Shown here: piece after piece, positions 44,791-55,557 of the stretch
Layout of the letters: each line of letters opens with the position of its first letter
How positions within the stretch are numbered: position 1 is the stretch's first letter
Assembly (NCBI GenBank): GCA_964035795.1
Contig: OZ038320.1
Location: 14,220,776-14,284,775 of the forward strand
DNA length: 64,000 bases
Reading direction: 5' to 3'
Source of the DNA: Pterobdella sp. o SKG-2022
Lineage: Eukaryota > Annelida > Clitellata > Hirudinida > Piscicolidae
The notes under the pieces: model-generated
Told to the model about the DNA's origin: nothing
What the model saw: the letters and a program-made list of their open reading frames with translations, nothing else
Database searches by the model: none
Translations under genes and position numbers: made by a program

Positions 44791-47790
44791 CATCGTTTTA
44801 TGTTCGTTTCTATGCTAGCATGGGTTGGACGGAGCCTCATAACGGCTCTTCTCCACATTTCGCGGTCTTGGGCTAGTTCAGGTTTAAATTTCATTTTTCT
44901 ATGGTCATTGCTTACTACTTAGAACCATGTTTTTCTTGGTCTAACGTTTTCTCTCTTACCCTCTACCTCGACCTACCTGCAAGCACTTGCTGGGTTTCCA
45001 ACATCCATTCTAGTAACATGCCTTTAATCCCTTAGTCTATTTCTGCGTAGTATCTCAGTGATGTCTGAAATACCCAGTCTGTTCTTTAATTCATCAGATG
45101 ATCTGCCATCCTTTAAGCTTACATTGCACATCTACCTGATCATCTTATCAGTTCTGAAAATGCTGGTAATATCTTCCTCCTTAAGAGACCAAGCCTCACT
45201 ATCATAGCCATAACACTCTTGACGCAAGCAGCTCTTCCAACCAGATCTTACACAAACGACAGTATTAGCTTCTGCTCCACCTTCTGCACTAATCATATTG
45301 TCTAGATAACAGAATTGCTTAACCACTTCATGTTTATTTCCATTGAGTTCAACGGCCTCACGATCAAAAACATTGACTCGAGGATCTAAACACGCCTTAC
45401 ATTTAAAGTTTATAACAGAAACCAGTTTGTTTTTTAGACCACCACAGCGTTTGTGAACCCAGTGGTTACATAAAGTGCAAAGTATAGAGATGACACCAAC
45501 ACCTTTAAAACACATTCCACTAGAGTGTTTTCCAGACTGAAAACTTGGACCATGACCATCGTGTTTTTCCTGTTCACTCCAAGACCCTTTCTTTCAATAC
45601 TGTTTTTCCAAGCATAGTAATTACCCTCTAACTCCTTCAGGCTTTTCGCAATTATCACTAAGTCATCAGCACACAAAATTCCCACACGGACCTATTTCTG
45701 CATTCTCTGGATAGCCCTTCAAAAACAATGATGAAGAGCAAAGAACTTAGTACAGAACTTTAGTAGACACTAACCTTCAAGCTAAACTTTTTACCCAGCA
45801 CGTTATTTATTCTGACTCTACCCTTGCTACCTGAGTACATAGCCATGACCATCCTTACTAACCACTCCATCACCCCAAGCTTCCTCAAGGACCACCTAAC
45901 AACTTCTCTTGGAACTCTATCGAAGGCTTTTTCTAGGTCAACAAAGACAAAGTACTGTTTTGTCTTATTGCCAAAATACCTTTCTTGGAACTGTCAAGCT
46001 AAGAATATAGCATCGATGGTACCTCTACCTGGCATGAACCAAAACTTCATCGAGTCGATACTTAACTGACCTCTGAATTCTTTTTTAATAACCTTTCCAA
46101 AGACCTTCATCAAATGCTCAAAGAGTTTCAAACCTCTATAATTCCCTCTCTCAGTCGTCTCACCCTTGTTTTTGAAACAATTAAGGATCACGCTAGTATT
46201 CCAGTCTTCAGGTAATTTAAATTTGTCTTTGATACCATTGAAAAGATCTGTTATACGGCTAATGCCTACTTCACCAGAAGCTTGCAACATTTCTGCAATA
46301 ACCTCAGAACTACCAGCTGCTTTACCACATTTCATTCTGCCCAAAGCTCTTCTCACTGTGTCGACTTCTACCTTAGACCACGGTCGAAATGCGGGATCGT
46401 TTATTGCTAATGACTCCTTATTCCAATCAAACTCCTCATTCAACAAAAGTTCATGGTGTGCTTGTCATGCTAGTAAATTTTCTTGATCTGTAACAGCTAA
46501 GTCCTCTTTGTAATTTTTAACACAATTCTCTCCAATGACATCACGGTTAGTTACACACATATGCTTTGCTATTTTGAACACACCCTTCTAGCATCTCTTG
46601 GCAGCTTTCTTAGCTCGTAGATAATCGTTTTTACTACCACCTTTTTGTCAACATTCCCAAGCTGCAGTTTCATTCTACCACCATGTGACTCTATGTCTGT
46701 GCGGTCTTTTTGTCCAGCCACATACAGTATCAGCTGATTCCGAAAAATCTGCCTTAAGTGACTTCTCCATGCTTTCGACACTACCACTTATCTATTGTAA
46801 AAGATTTATCACTGAACTGGGTTTCAAATTCATTTCTGATTGAAATCTCTTACAATCTTTACCCTTTCCTTTTTAGGACAAAAATTTTTCTATTATTCTT
46901 CATGGGCCCCACTAGTATATCACACAGTAACAATTGATGCTGTTGCATAACCTCTTCCTCTGGCACCGCTTACATCCTTAACAAATTTCCTGTCTTTACT
47001 CTTGGTCATAATATAGTCAATCTGGGTTCTAACCGTACCGGAAACATAAATTACTAAACTATCTCTTTTCTAAAGCTGCACCTAGCTCAAGGATTCTTTC
47101 ACTTTCCTGATTTCTAGACCCATATCCGAAATCACCATGAACACCCTCATAGTGATTACTGGACCGCCCTAAATGTCCTTTCAAGTCACCACCCAAGAAT
47201 ACAATCCCGTTCTCAGTCTGAATAGAGAAGAAATTTAAAGTTTATAGAATTTATCCTTATCTATGTCAGCTAATTCTTGCTGTGGTGCGTAAGCTGAGAC
47301 AACGGTTATAACATGCTTCCAATCAAAAGCTTTAAAAACATTAACCTGTCATTAACCATATTGACCTCCACTATTTTATCTACCCATTCATTTCTAACCA
47401 AAATACCCACAGAACTAACCCCATTACTACTCCCAGACCAGAAAAACTTGTATTCAGTGACTTTCCCTGTGACCAACCTTGCTGGAGTACCCCTCCATTT
47501 TACCTCTTGCACATAGCACACGTCAATCTTACGTATGGTCAACACCTCAACAACCTCTCCAAAACGGTCACGCAGTGCCAACGTTCCAACTATCCAACCT
47601 GAACTTAGTTCCTGATTGTGGAATAAAGATCGGGCGATGCTCAAAGTTGACACCGCTCCTACCGTGCGCGAGACCTTTGTAGTAAACTCCACTCCCGTTG
47701 ACGCAGTTGATCTCATTTCTATTTTGAGCCATCATGAAGGTTTGGAGCAAAGTTTTATGGCTGTATGCCCTTACTAACGCCAACTAGTTT
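44790..47790 (-). mobile_element. RTE/CFDP2-like LINE with endonuclease and reverse transcriptase, inactive
   Basis: Read on the minus strand. The endonuclease N-terminus is at 47716-47306: SGWIVGTLALRDRFGEVVEV, then IDVCYVQEVKWRGTPARL and GILVRNEWVDKIVEVNMVND. The reverse transcriptase entry is at 46446-45994: ALGRMKCGKAAGSSEVIAEM, PEDWNTSVILNCFKNKGET, RGNYRGLKLFEHLMKVFGK. The catalytic piece is at 45685-45434 (LCADDLVIIAKSLKELEG). A Cys/His block with WVHKRCGG is at 45515-45410, and the C-terminal piece follows. Frames shift several times and stops occur, so it is a dead near full-length copy. The 3' end carries GCTAGCATGGGTTGGACGG, familiar from invertebrate RTE tails. Close relatives are at 60640-62310, 62560-63065 and 63838-64000. 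Confidence 0.88.
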
Positions 47791-49200
47791 GCAGACCAGA
47801 ACCTGGGTATTTTTATCAAAACACCATCGCTAGGTGATTGTCAACCAAGACTGAAGAGCACTCCAACCAACCATGATATTTAACATTGATATTTTAAGCT
47901 TGAAATATAGAAGAATGAAAATGCGCGTCAAAGTAGTTTCATCTGCATCTAATAGTGAGAAAGCAGATAGAAAAAATGAACTAATACCACAGAAACAATA
48001 ATATGTCAGAAAATCTTTAAAGTTGTTTCAAGCTTTGGACAACTTGGAAAAGGTAATATTCGAAAAAAACATATAAGAGATTTCTGAATGTAGATAATAG
48101 CTGAAGAAATAATTATATTACAAATATTTTCTCTATAAGAAGACCAGTTAAGCATGTAAAACTCCCAAAAAGACTTCAAAAACAAAGCACACAAAACAAC
48201 TGATCTTTCATGGGTTGTCTCAGAGATGGTGGAAATTCAAAAGTTGTCATCGATAATTTGAGAATATTATGTTGAAATAATATCGATGTTAGAGTTTGCT
48301 CGAAAAAGTGGAATCCAGCATCATCGCCTGACAAAAGAATGACAAACGAGACATGAATGACTAAAGAGAAAAGCTGCTGAAGCATTGAGTGGAAAATCTT
48401 TTGATGATTTTTGAATGGGGATTAAGGCCCTGGTTACCATTGTAGCGGGGAAGTTTCAATTTGAGCGAGATGTAGGCACTTAAGTGTATGGAAAAATTTC
48501 AAAAAAGTATAAGATTAAAATTAAAATATTTATAATTGTTTCGTAAACCAAAGAAAAAAAAACTTCGATTTAGTAAAATTAATTACGAAGAAATCCAAGT
48601 GTGTTAAATTTTCCACCAAAATGAAAAGACAAATTTAAGCAAACTATGCTAGAAAAGCAATGTGGGTTGGTATTTTAAACAAAATAAATTTTGTAAGATG
48701 CTTGATAAAGCGTAGTGCAAGTCCAATGATGAAAGAAATTTGACAAAGTAGTAGCTAAGTATTTTTTGAATGAAAGAAAAAACGAGGCGTCAAGTAAAAT
48801 TAACTGAATGCTCATAGACTCTTCAAGGGTGAAAAGAAGTGTAGAAACCACATACTTTATTAATTCATCTCTGTTCAGATTATTACTTGTATCAGACATT
48901 CTACCTCCGCCAAAAGCAACGTTACTTTTCACACATTTATGAGGGTTTGTACTCTCCTTTGTGCCTAAGGTTTTTTTTTATTAGAACCTTGAGGTGATTG
49001 CAATTTGACTCTAAAGCAGATTATTTCGCGTTGGACATCAACAAAGCCAGCCCCTCAACACCTTATATGACAACATTGCTAGATTATTATGTTTAATTAC
49101 ACAAACAAACGAATGTGTATGGAAAAATAAGATATTTTTTGAAAATGTGAAAACAATTTTGAAAAAAATAAACAATGTAAAATTGGATTTACAATGGGAA
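47791..49200. other. AT-rich stretch, nothing recognised
   Basis: About 1.4 kb with only short stop-rich frames and no match to the repeat families seen elsewhere in the window. Confidence 0.45.
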
Positions 49201-49204
49201 ATTC

Positions 49205-49575
49205 TGTTCACTTGACGTTAAACTGCACCAAAACTTAGCGCCTAAAATACAGAGCTGCTTTTCTGCTATAACCTGAATAACAGTAGACTCAGAAAGCAGG
49301 TATCGATAAACTGGTACTCTGGCTTGACGAACGACCATTCTTTATTTTTGTAAACGACGAAATTAACTGCCAAATGTGAAACTACTGACCATGAATTCGA
49401 TAGTTTCAAGTTGACGTACGCTCGAGCTGGCAGTCTATCAAAATTTTTCCCAATTAAACAAATTATGTTATAAGTCAACCTATAAATAGTACCCTTAACT
49501 GAGGCCGACTACTATAAACCCTTGTTATTGGGACATGCAATATAATCTAATTTGATTAAATGAACTCACAAAGCT
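49205..49575 (+). repeat. Full copy of the 5S-associated dispersed repeat (no 5S head)
   Basis: Order of blocks: GACGTTAAACTGCACCAAAA, GCTATAACCTGAATAACAG, GGTATCGATAAACTGGTACT, GATAGTTTCAAGTTGACGTA, GCTGGCAGTCTATCAAAAT, AGGCCGACTACTATAAACCC, CATGCAATATAATCTAATTT. This order equals that at 57930-59110 if the insertions there are ignored, and at 6750-7145. The unit is about 370 bp. Confidence 0.75.
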
Positions 49576-50186
49576 TGCATGAAGATTATGGGATCTTCTG
49601 GTGTTTCTTCTATCAAAGCCTCTATCAATTCTTCTAACATCATATTTATTCCAAACTTTTCTATATTTTAATGGAAAAATTCATTTAGAATTAAAAAGAA
49701 TTTCATTCAACATGAAACAATATTTTTCTAGTTTGAAGTTAAAAATCAATGCCAAATATTTTTCAAGTTTAAACTACAAAAATAGTGATTGTGGGATAAT
49801 TTTTTAAAGTTTGATAAAAAGAATTTTATTTAAGTTTATTTGTATTAAAAAACCAAAAAGAAACTCGGTTGAATATACTTATAGAGCATATTGAAGCAAG
49901 TTCCTTGAGGTTTTTTCAATATAGATAAATTTTTAAGGCTATAATTTATTATTATAGAAAATTGAATGTATAAAAAAGATTTTAACCTAAATATTCAATT
50001 TCAGATAAATTTTTAATTTCATCGCTTTTAATTTTGTCCATATTTTTCAAAAATTAATCGCTGAAGTCCAATATAAGCTCAAAGTGGAATAACCTCGACA
50101 GTTACAATATCTGTTGCTAAGCATTCCCAACCTCATTAAGTTCTCGAAATTGTTATATCTTTGCTCAGTTTTGAAGCTCCTGTATG

Positions 50187-50820
50187 ACGTAAAGCCTATT
50201 AGAAGAGCCCTCAAACACATCTAGACAAACTCACAAAAAAGTATTTGATTGGTTGATAAAAAATTAAACAGTTTTTAAAGTGAATTATTTTCAATTATTT
50301 AAGCATAATTATTTATTATTCAAAAATTTTCAAAATTTTTTGTTGTGAGTTAATAATTTTTTTCATGCTTCTGCTAAATGAAACGCACTCGTTAAGGAAC
50401 AGGCACTTCGCGATTACGCAGGAGTATTGAAAGGCGAGCCTATAGTTCCTGAACCAATCATAGAATTTCAAAAAAAATTGAAAAAAGTACTGAAATAATC
50501 ATTTTTAGAAGTTTTATAAAAACAAAAACTAACATTCATTAATTAACAAAGCTTTTTGTACAATCCATGAATATTTTAAAATTATGATACATGAAAATTG
50601 ATTTGCATACATTTGCATTGACTTATCAGCGTTAAAAATCCACATTTGGGGATTTTGAATAGATTTTAAATAAAAGAATATTCGTTGTGCATAATTTTAA
50701 TTCTAAAAAAAATAATAAATTTTAACAAAATCCTAACAAAGCATATGATTGGTGCATAGCTGATTGGCTAAGCTTGAAGGAGTGCTTCGTACCTTGGAAC
50801 TTCTTTACGTAAAGGAAGCT
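50187..50820 (+). repeat. Left arm of a large inverted repeat around a LINE
   Basis: Two blocks. A is about 50187-50262 (GACGTAAAGCCTATTAGAAG to TATTTGATTGGTTGAT). B is about 50395-50820 (CAGGCACTTCGCGATTACGC to GTGCTTCGTACCTTGGAACT). Both have reverse-complement partners at 54838-55335. The partner of A lies on the inner side of the right arm, not the outer side, so the arms are permuted. No open frame lies in the arms. Confidence 0.85.
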
Positions 50821-51089
50821 CAGAATTCTATAGTTCGCGGTTCAGTCACTCTGTATAAACTTTTTAATGAATAATTAAATTTAAATGCAATCATTGATAT
50901 GTTTCTACTTTTTCAGATTACAGATAATTACTTTCTTTTACAGCAAAAAACTTTTAAATAATAAAAACGCAAGTTTTTTAATAGAATTATTGTAAACGAG
51001 GAATCTTGACGTGAATCGTAAAAACACAACAAAAATTACCTGATAATCTTGTTTAGCCAAAGTAAATAATGCAAATTATTTGAACACTA

Positions 51090-51205
51090 AAGATAATTTT
51101 ATTAAGTACAAAGCTTTTCGTTAAAAAAGTAACATTATAAAGACTTGATAATGTTACTTTGTTAACGAAAAGCTTTGTACTTAATAAAATTACCTTTAGT
51201 GTTCA
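51090..51205. mobile_element. Foldback MITE (CGAAAAGCTTTG family)
   Basis: The left arm includes AGATAATTTTATTAAGTACA and AAAGCTTTTCGTTAA. The right arm includes TTAACGAAAAGCTTTGTACT and TAATAAAATTACCTTTAG. The short loop is near 51140-51150. A short relative at 61330-61400 shares the TTAACGAAAAGCTTC arm. Confidence 0.85.
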
Positions 51206-52340
51206 AATAATTTGCAGTAAAATTACTTGATGATGATATGTAATATATCGAAAAGCTTCGTCAAACCAAAAAATAAAACGAATATTGTCGTTTTTTATGA
51301 TTCAAAATTTTCAGGCTAATTATTCACAACGTGTTTATAAGCATCATGAATTCAAAAAAGAAATTTATCCAAAGGCTCAAGTCTTCCACCGTGGACCACA
51401 TGATAATTTTTTTATGATTAGCACGTTTAATTATTAGTTGTACAAATTTATTGCTATAGAAAATATTTCCACTTTTTTTAATTAAAAATAATTTGTTCTA
51501 CATCAAAAAGCTGAAAACCTGTATGCGCGTATTCAGTTATAAAAATACTGCTACACGGGTTTTGAAGTAATTTTTTAAACAATTTTGCAATATTTTTAAA
51601 GCTTATCTTTTATCCACCTACTCAAGTCTTTTTTAACACCTTTGGATAAGAAGATATAGTATAAGTTGTCATTTTTTTATATCATGTTTTTTTTCCATTA
51701 ATATTTAAAAATATTGAATGAATAAAAGAAATCATGGAACTATTGAAACTATGCAGGGCTTAACTAACCTGAAACGTTTCTCATCCCTTTAAGCACCATC
51801 AATTCTTTGGATTTCAACATCCTTTTGCATACAAAAATCTAGATCAGTGTTTGAAAAATGCTAAAATAGGAGTTTCATCAAGTCAACAGATTTATAAAAA
51901 TGCTGAAATAGTTGTTTCATCAAGTCAACATTCAAATTTGTAATTTTTTTTCATTTACTGAATAAATTGATTAATGAATTTAATTATCATTTATCTCTTG
52001 TAGAAACTTTCATTGATTGTGATATTATTTTTGAAATAAATTTATTGCAAATTTTTCATGTTTTTGCTTTTAAAATTGAATAATTCACCCTAAACCTTTT
52101 ACATCTTTAAGCGAAAAGCCCTCATTTTTAGTTCTATGGTATGGTTAAACTTATAAAAACTTTGAATTTTTTCAATAAATTTTTTTCGAAAATTTTCTAG
52201 TTCAATTTTACACTGCCTAAAAAGTTATAAATATCTTTTTATAATGTAATATTCACAAAAAAACTTCAATTTAATGATTTATTCACTACTAAGTTTCAAT
52301 TTAATGTTATATTTACAAAAAAGCTTCAGTACAATGTAAT
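51206..52340. other. AT-rich stretch, nothing recognised
   Basis: No coding or RNA feature seen between the MITE and the LINE. A GCTGAAATAGT(T)GTTTCATC-like phrase occurs twice near 51860-51925, a short local duplication. Confidence 0.4.
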
Positions 52341-52344
52341 TAAT

Positions 52345-54660
52345 CGTTCGGAGTCAGCGAGGAGTAAGTTTATTGTTGTGTAAGAAGGCTGCAAAAGCAG
52401 TGAAAGAAGTGGAGTATAAGTGAAAGAATGATGATGGCGAGGTTGAGAGCAGATCCAGTAGACCTCAGTGTAGTGGTAGTTTATATGCCAACTTCAGCTC
52501 ATGATGATGAAGAGGTGGAAGAGATCTATGAACAGATAGAAGACAAGATAGAAGGGTTACCAAACAGAGAGTACACCATTATCTTGGGAGACATGAATGC
52601 AGTGATGGGACAAGAGAGTGATGGTATGGTGGTAGGTGGTTATGGCTTAAAAACCAGAAATTAGGGAGGCAGGCTTTTGATTGAATTCTGTCAAAGAAAT
52701 AAGCTTTGCATCATGAATACGTGGTTCAAACAACCAAAACGGCGATTATACACGTGGAAGGCTCCTGGAGACTGCAACAGATACCAGCTGGATTGCATTA
52801 TTGTACAAAACCATTACAAAAACAGCGTACAGAAGACTGAACAACATGCTCAAAAAAGAAACAGATAAAGCGAAAGAGGAGTGGTTCAAAGATCAATGTT
52901 CGGAAATTGAAGAACTGGAAAAGAGAGGCCAACTAGATCTCATGTACCACAAAGTTAAAGCTCTAGCTTTATCAGCAAAAACATGGGAAAAAACAGATGG
53001 TTGCTATTCTGAATGAAAACGGGGATTTGCTAACAGAACCGGAAGCAATAAAGCATAGATGGAAAGCTTATATTGAACGTCTTTACAACGCTCAAAACAA
53101 ACCGGTTAGTTTAGAACTGGAAGATGGATCATGTGTAAATGGAGCTGCTCTGGGACCCGGGTTGATTACCAGTGAAATAGAAGAGGCAATGAGAAGGTTG
53201 GGTAGGAAGAAAGCAGAGGGATGTGATGGCATACCTGCAGAATTTCTACACGCTTTACGTGGTGAACCATTAAACCAATTTATAAAACTGTGTACGAAAA
53301 TTTATGAAGAGGGAGTATGGCCATCAGATTTCAAAAGAAGTGTATTAGTACCTCTGGAAAAGTGAAGAAATACCACGAGATGTGAAGATTTCAGAACCAT
53401 CAGTCTGATATCTCATGCCGCGAAAGTGGTATTGAGGATAATAAAAAGAAGACTGGAAAAAAAGGCGGAAGAATTTTTATGAAACGATCAGTTTGGATTC
53501 CTTAAGGAGAGAGGCAGGAGGGAAGCTATTGAAGTGATGAGGTGCCTAGTGGAGCGCAGAATAAAATTCAATAAGGATCTATTCGTGTGCTTCGAAGATT
53601 ATGAGAAAGCATTTGATCGTGTTTACTGGAAGAAACTAATGAGGATATTGGAGGAAATATGGGTTGATTGGAGAGATAGGCGGCTGATTGCAGAACTTTA
53701 TATGGAACAGACCGCAGTGGTAAGAATTAATTCAGAAGTAACTGAGCCTTGCTTAATGGGAAGAGGCGTAAGACAAGGATGTCTTATCTCATCTGTGCTG
53801 TTCAACATTTACGCAGAAGCAATGATGAAGGAAGATCTGCATTTACTGAAGGAGGATATCAAAGTAGGGGGAGCACTGATCAAAGCAGTAAAGTTTGCAG
53901 ATGACCAAGCCATGGTAGCTGGAACAGAGAAAGGATTACAGACTATCATGGAAAAAACGAACAGAGTGGTTAAAAGCTATGGAATGAAAATAAATAGCCA
54001 AAAAACCAAAACCATGAAGTTTGGAAGAAAACCTGGCATGGTCAGTATAACCCTTGACGGAGTTGCACTTGAGCAAATTAAAGACTTTAAATACCTGGGA
54101 AGCTTTTTTTCGGAAAATGGTTATACCGAAAAAGACATTAGGGTACGGATTGGAATAGCTAAAAATGTATTTACTCACCTTTAACCAATTCTTACAGGTG
54201 GGCTCAGACAAGCGACCAAGAAAAAGCTGGTCAAGACTCTGGTATGGAGTGTGGCGACGTATGCAGCAGAAACGTGGACCATTAACAAGGCAGACAAGAA
54301 AAGATTGGAAGCTATGGAAATGTGGGTCTGTAGGAAAATGGAGAAAGTGAAGTGGACCGACAAGCTGACCAATGAAGAAGTATTAAACCGGGTTAATCAA
54401 AGCAGAGGATTGATGGCGCATATAAAAAGAAGAAAATCCAGATGGATAGGCCATATTCTGCGTCACGAAAGTTTGCTGAAAATTGCCTTAGAAGGACGGA
54501 TGGAAGGAAAACGACCAAGAGGAAGAATGAAGAGAAAAATGCTGGATGACATGATGGAAGAGGGTTTGGAGCCCTAAAAAGAAAGGCTGAAGATAGAAGA
54601 AGATGGAAGAACCTGATTTGAGGAACCTGCCAATGGCAGAAAACTGATTGATTGAATTAA
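52345..54660 (+). mobile_element. CFDP2/RTE-like LINE, nearly complete coding order, inactive
   Basis: Endonuclease part at 52428-52664: LSVVVVYMPTSAHDDEEVEE and the catalytic-type YTIILGDMNAVMG, then a TAG stop. 52677-52868 gives FCQRNKLCIMNTWFKQPKRR and YTWKAPGDCNRYQLDCIIV. 52997-53365 holds KRKKAEG-type reverse transcriptase entry blocks (LGRKKAEGCDGIPAEFL, WPSDFKRSVLVPLEK). 53534-54184 has CFEDYEKAFDRVYWKKL, GRGVRQGCLISSVLFNIYAE and the catalytic KFADDQAMVAG. 54251-54577 has AAETWTINKADKKRLEAMEM and RRKSRWIGHILRHESLL. The tail ends GATTGATTGAATTAA. Four or five stops or shifts, otherwise well conserved, suggest a fairly recent death. Confidence 0.9.
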
Positions 54661-54837
54661 TCGTCAAAAAGTTAAAAGTAACAACTCATTGAAGTAGTTT
54701 AAATAGATTGACATAGTTCACGTGTGAGCTATATTTAATAAACACATGAAAAGAAAATTTTTCACTAACAGAAAATGATGAATAATTATACTCGGACAAT
54801 TGAAAATAGTTCAATTTTTCAAAAAATCAATTTTTAT

Positions 54838-55335
54838 TTTCATCAACCAATCAAATACTTTTTTCTGATTTTGTCGAGACGTGTCTAAAGGCTCTTCTAA
54901 TAGGCTTTACGTCATACACCAACTTCGCCTGTGAGTACTAAAGAAGTTCCAAGGTACGAAGCACTGCCAATCAGCTATGTACCAATCATATGCTTTGTTA
55001 AAATTTTGTTAGAATTTAGTATTTATAATTTATTTTTAGAATTAAAATTATGCACAATAAATATTTTTTCATATAAAATCTTTTTAAAAAACCCCAAATG
55101 TGGATTTTTAACGCTGATAAGTCACTCCAAATGTATGCAAATCAATTTTCATGTATTATAATGTATAAATATTCATGGATTGTACAAATAGCTTTGTTAG
55201 TTGATAAATGTTAGTTTTTTTTCATAAAAATGATTATTTCGGTACTTTTCAGAAATTTTTTTGAAATTCTATGATTGGTTCAGGATCTATAGGCTCGATA
55301 TTAAACACTCCTGCCTAATCGCGAAGTGCCTGTTG
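54838..55335 (-). repeat. Right arm of the large inverted repeat
   Basis: The reverse complement of block A (54838-54917, ATCAACCAATCAAATACTTT) is followed directly by the reverse complement of block B (about 54940-55335, AAGTTCCAAGGTACGAAGCA to GCGAAGTGCCTG). The arms are clearly homologous but diverged by scattered substitutions and small indels. Confidence 0.85.
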
Positions 55336-55557
55336 TGAGTACTGCCGTGGTCTATTTTCGTTTTGAAAATTCCCTGTTTGAATGAGCTCAGTCTATAAAA
55401 CATTGTAGTCATTATATAAAATCTAAAATTTGAGTAAAACATTCTAACCAACAGTTTATAATGTAATTTCAAGCTACATATTACAAACAATAATCGATGA
55501 AATAACATTATGTAAAATCATGAAAAAAAGTTTAAGCTTTGTGTTATTTTAAGAATA

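Noticed and set aside
44695..44922. Plus-strand frame with poly-Asn
   Set aside because: Microsatellite translation running into the 3' end of a minus-strand LINE; no coding signal.
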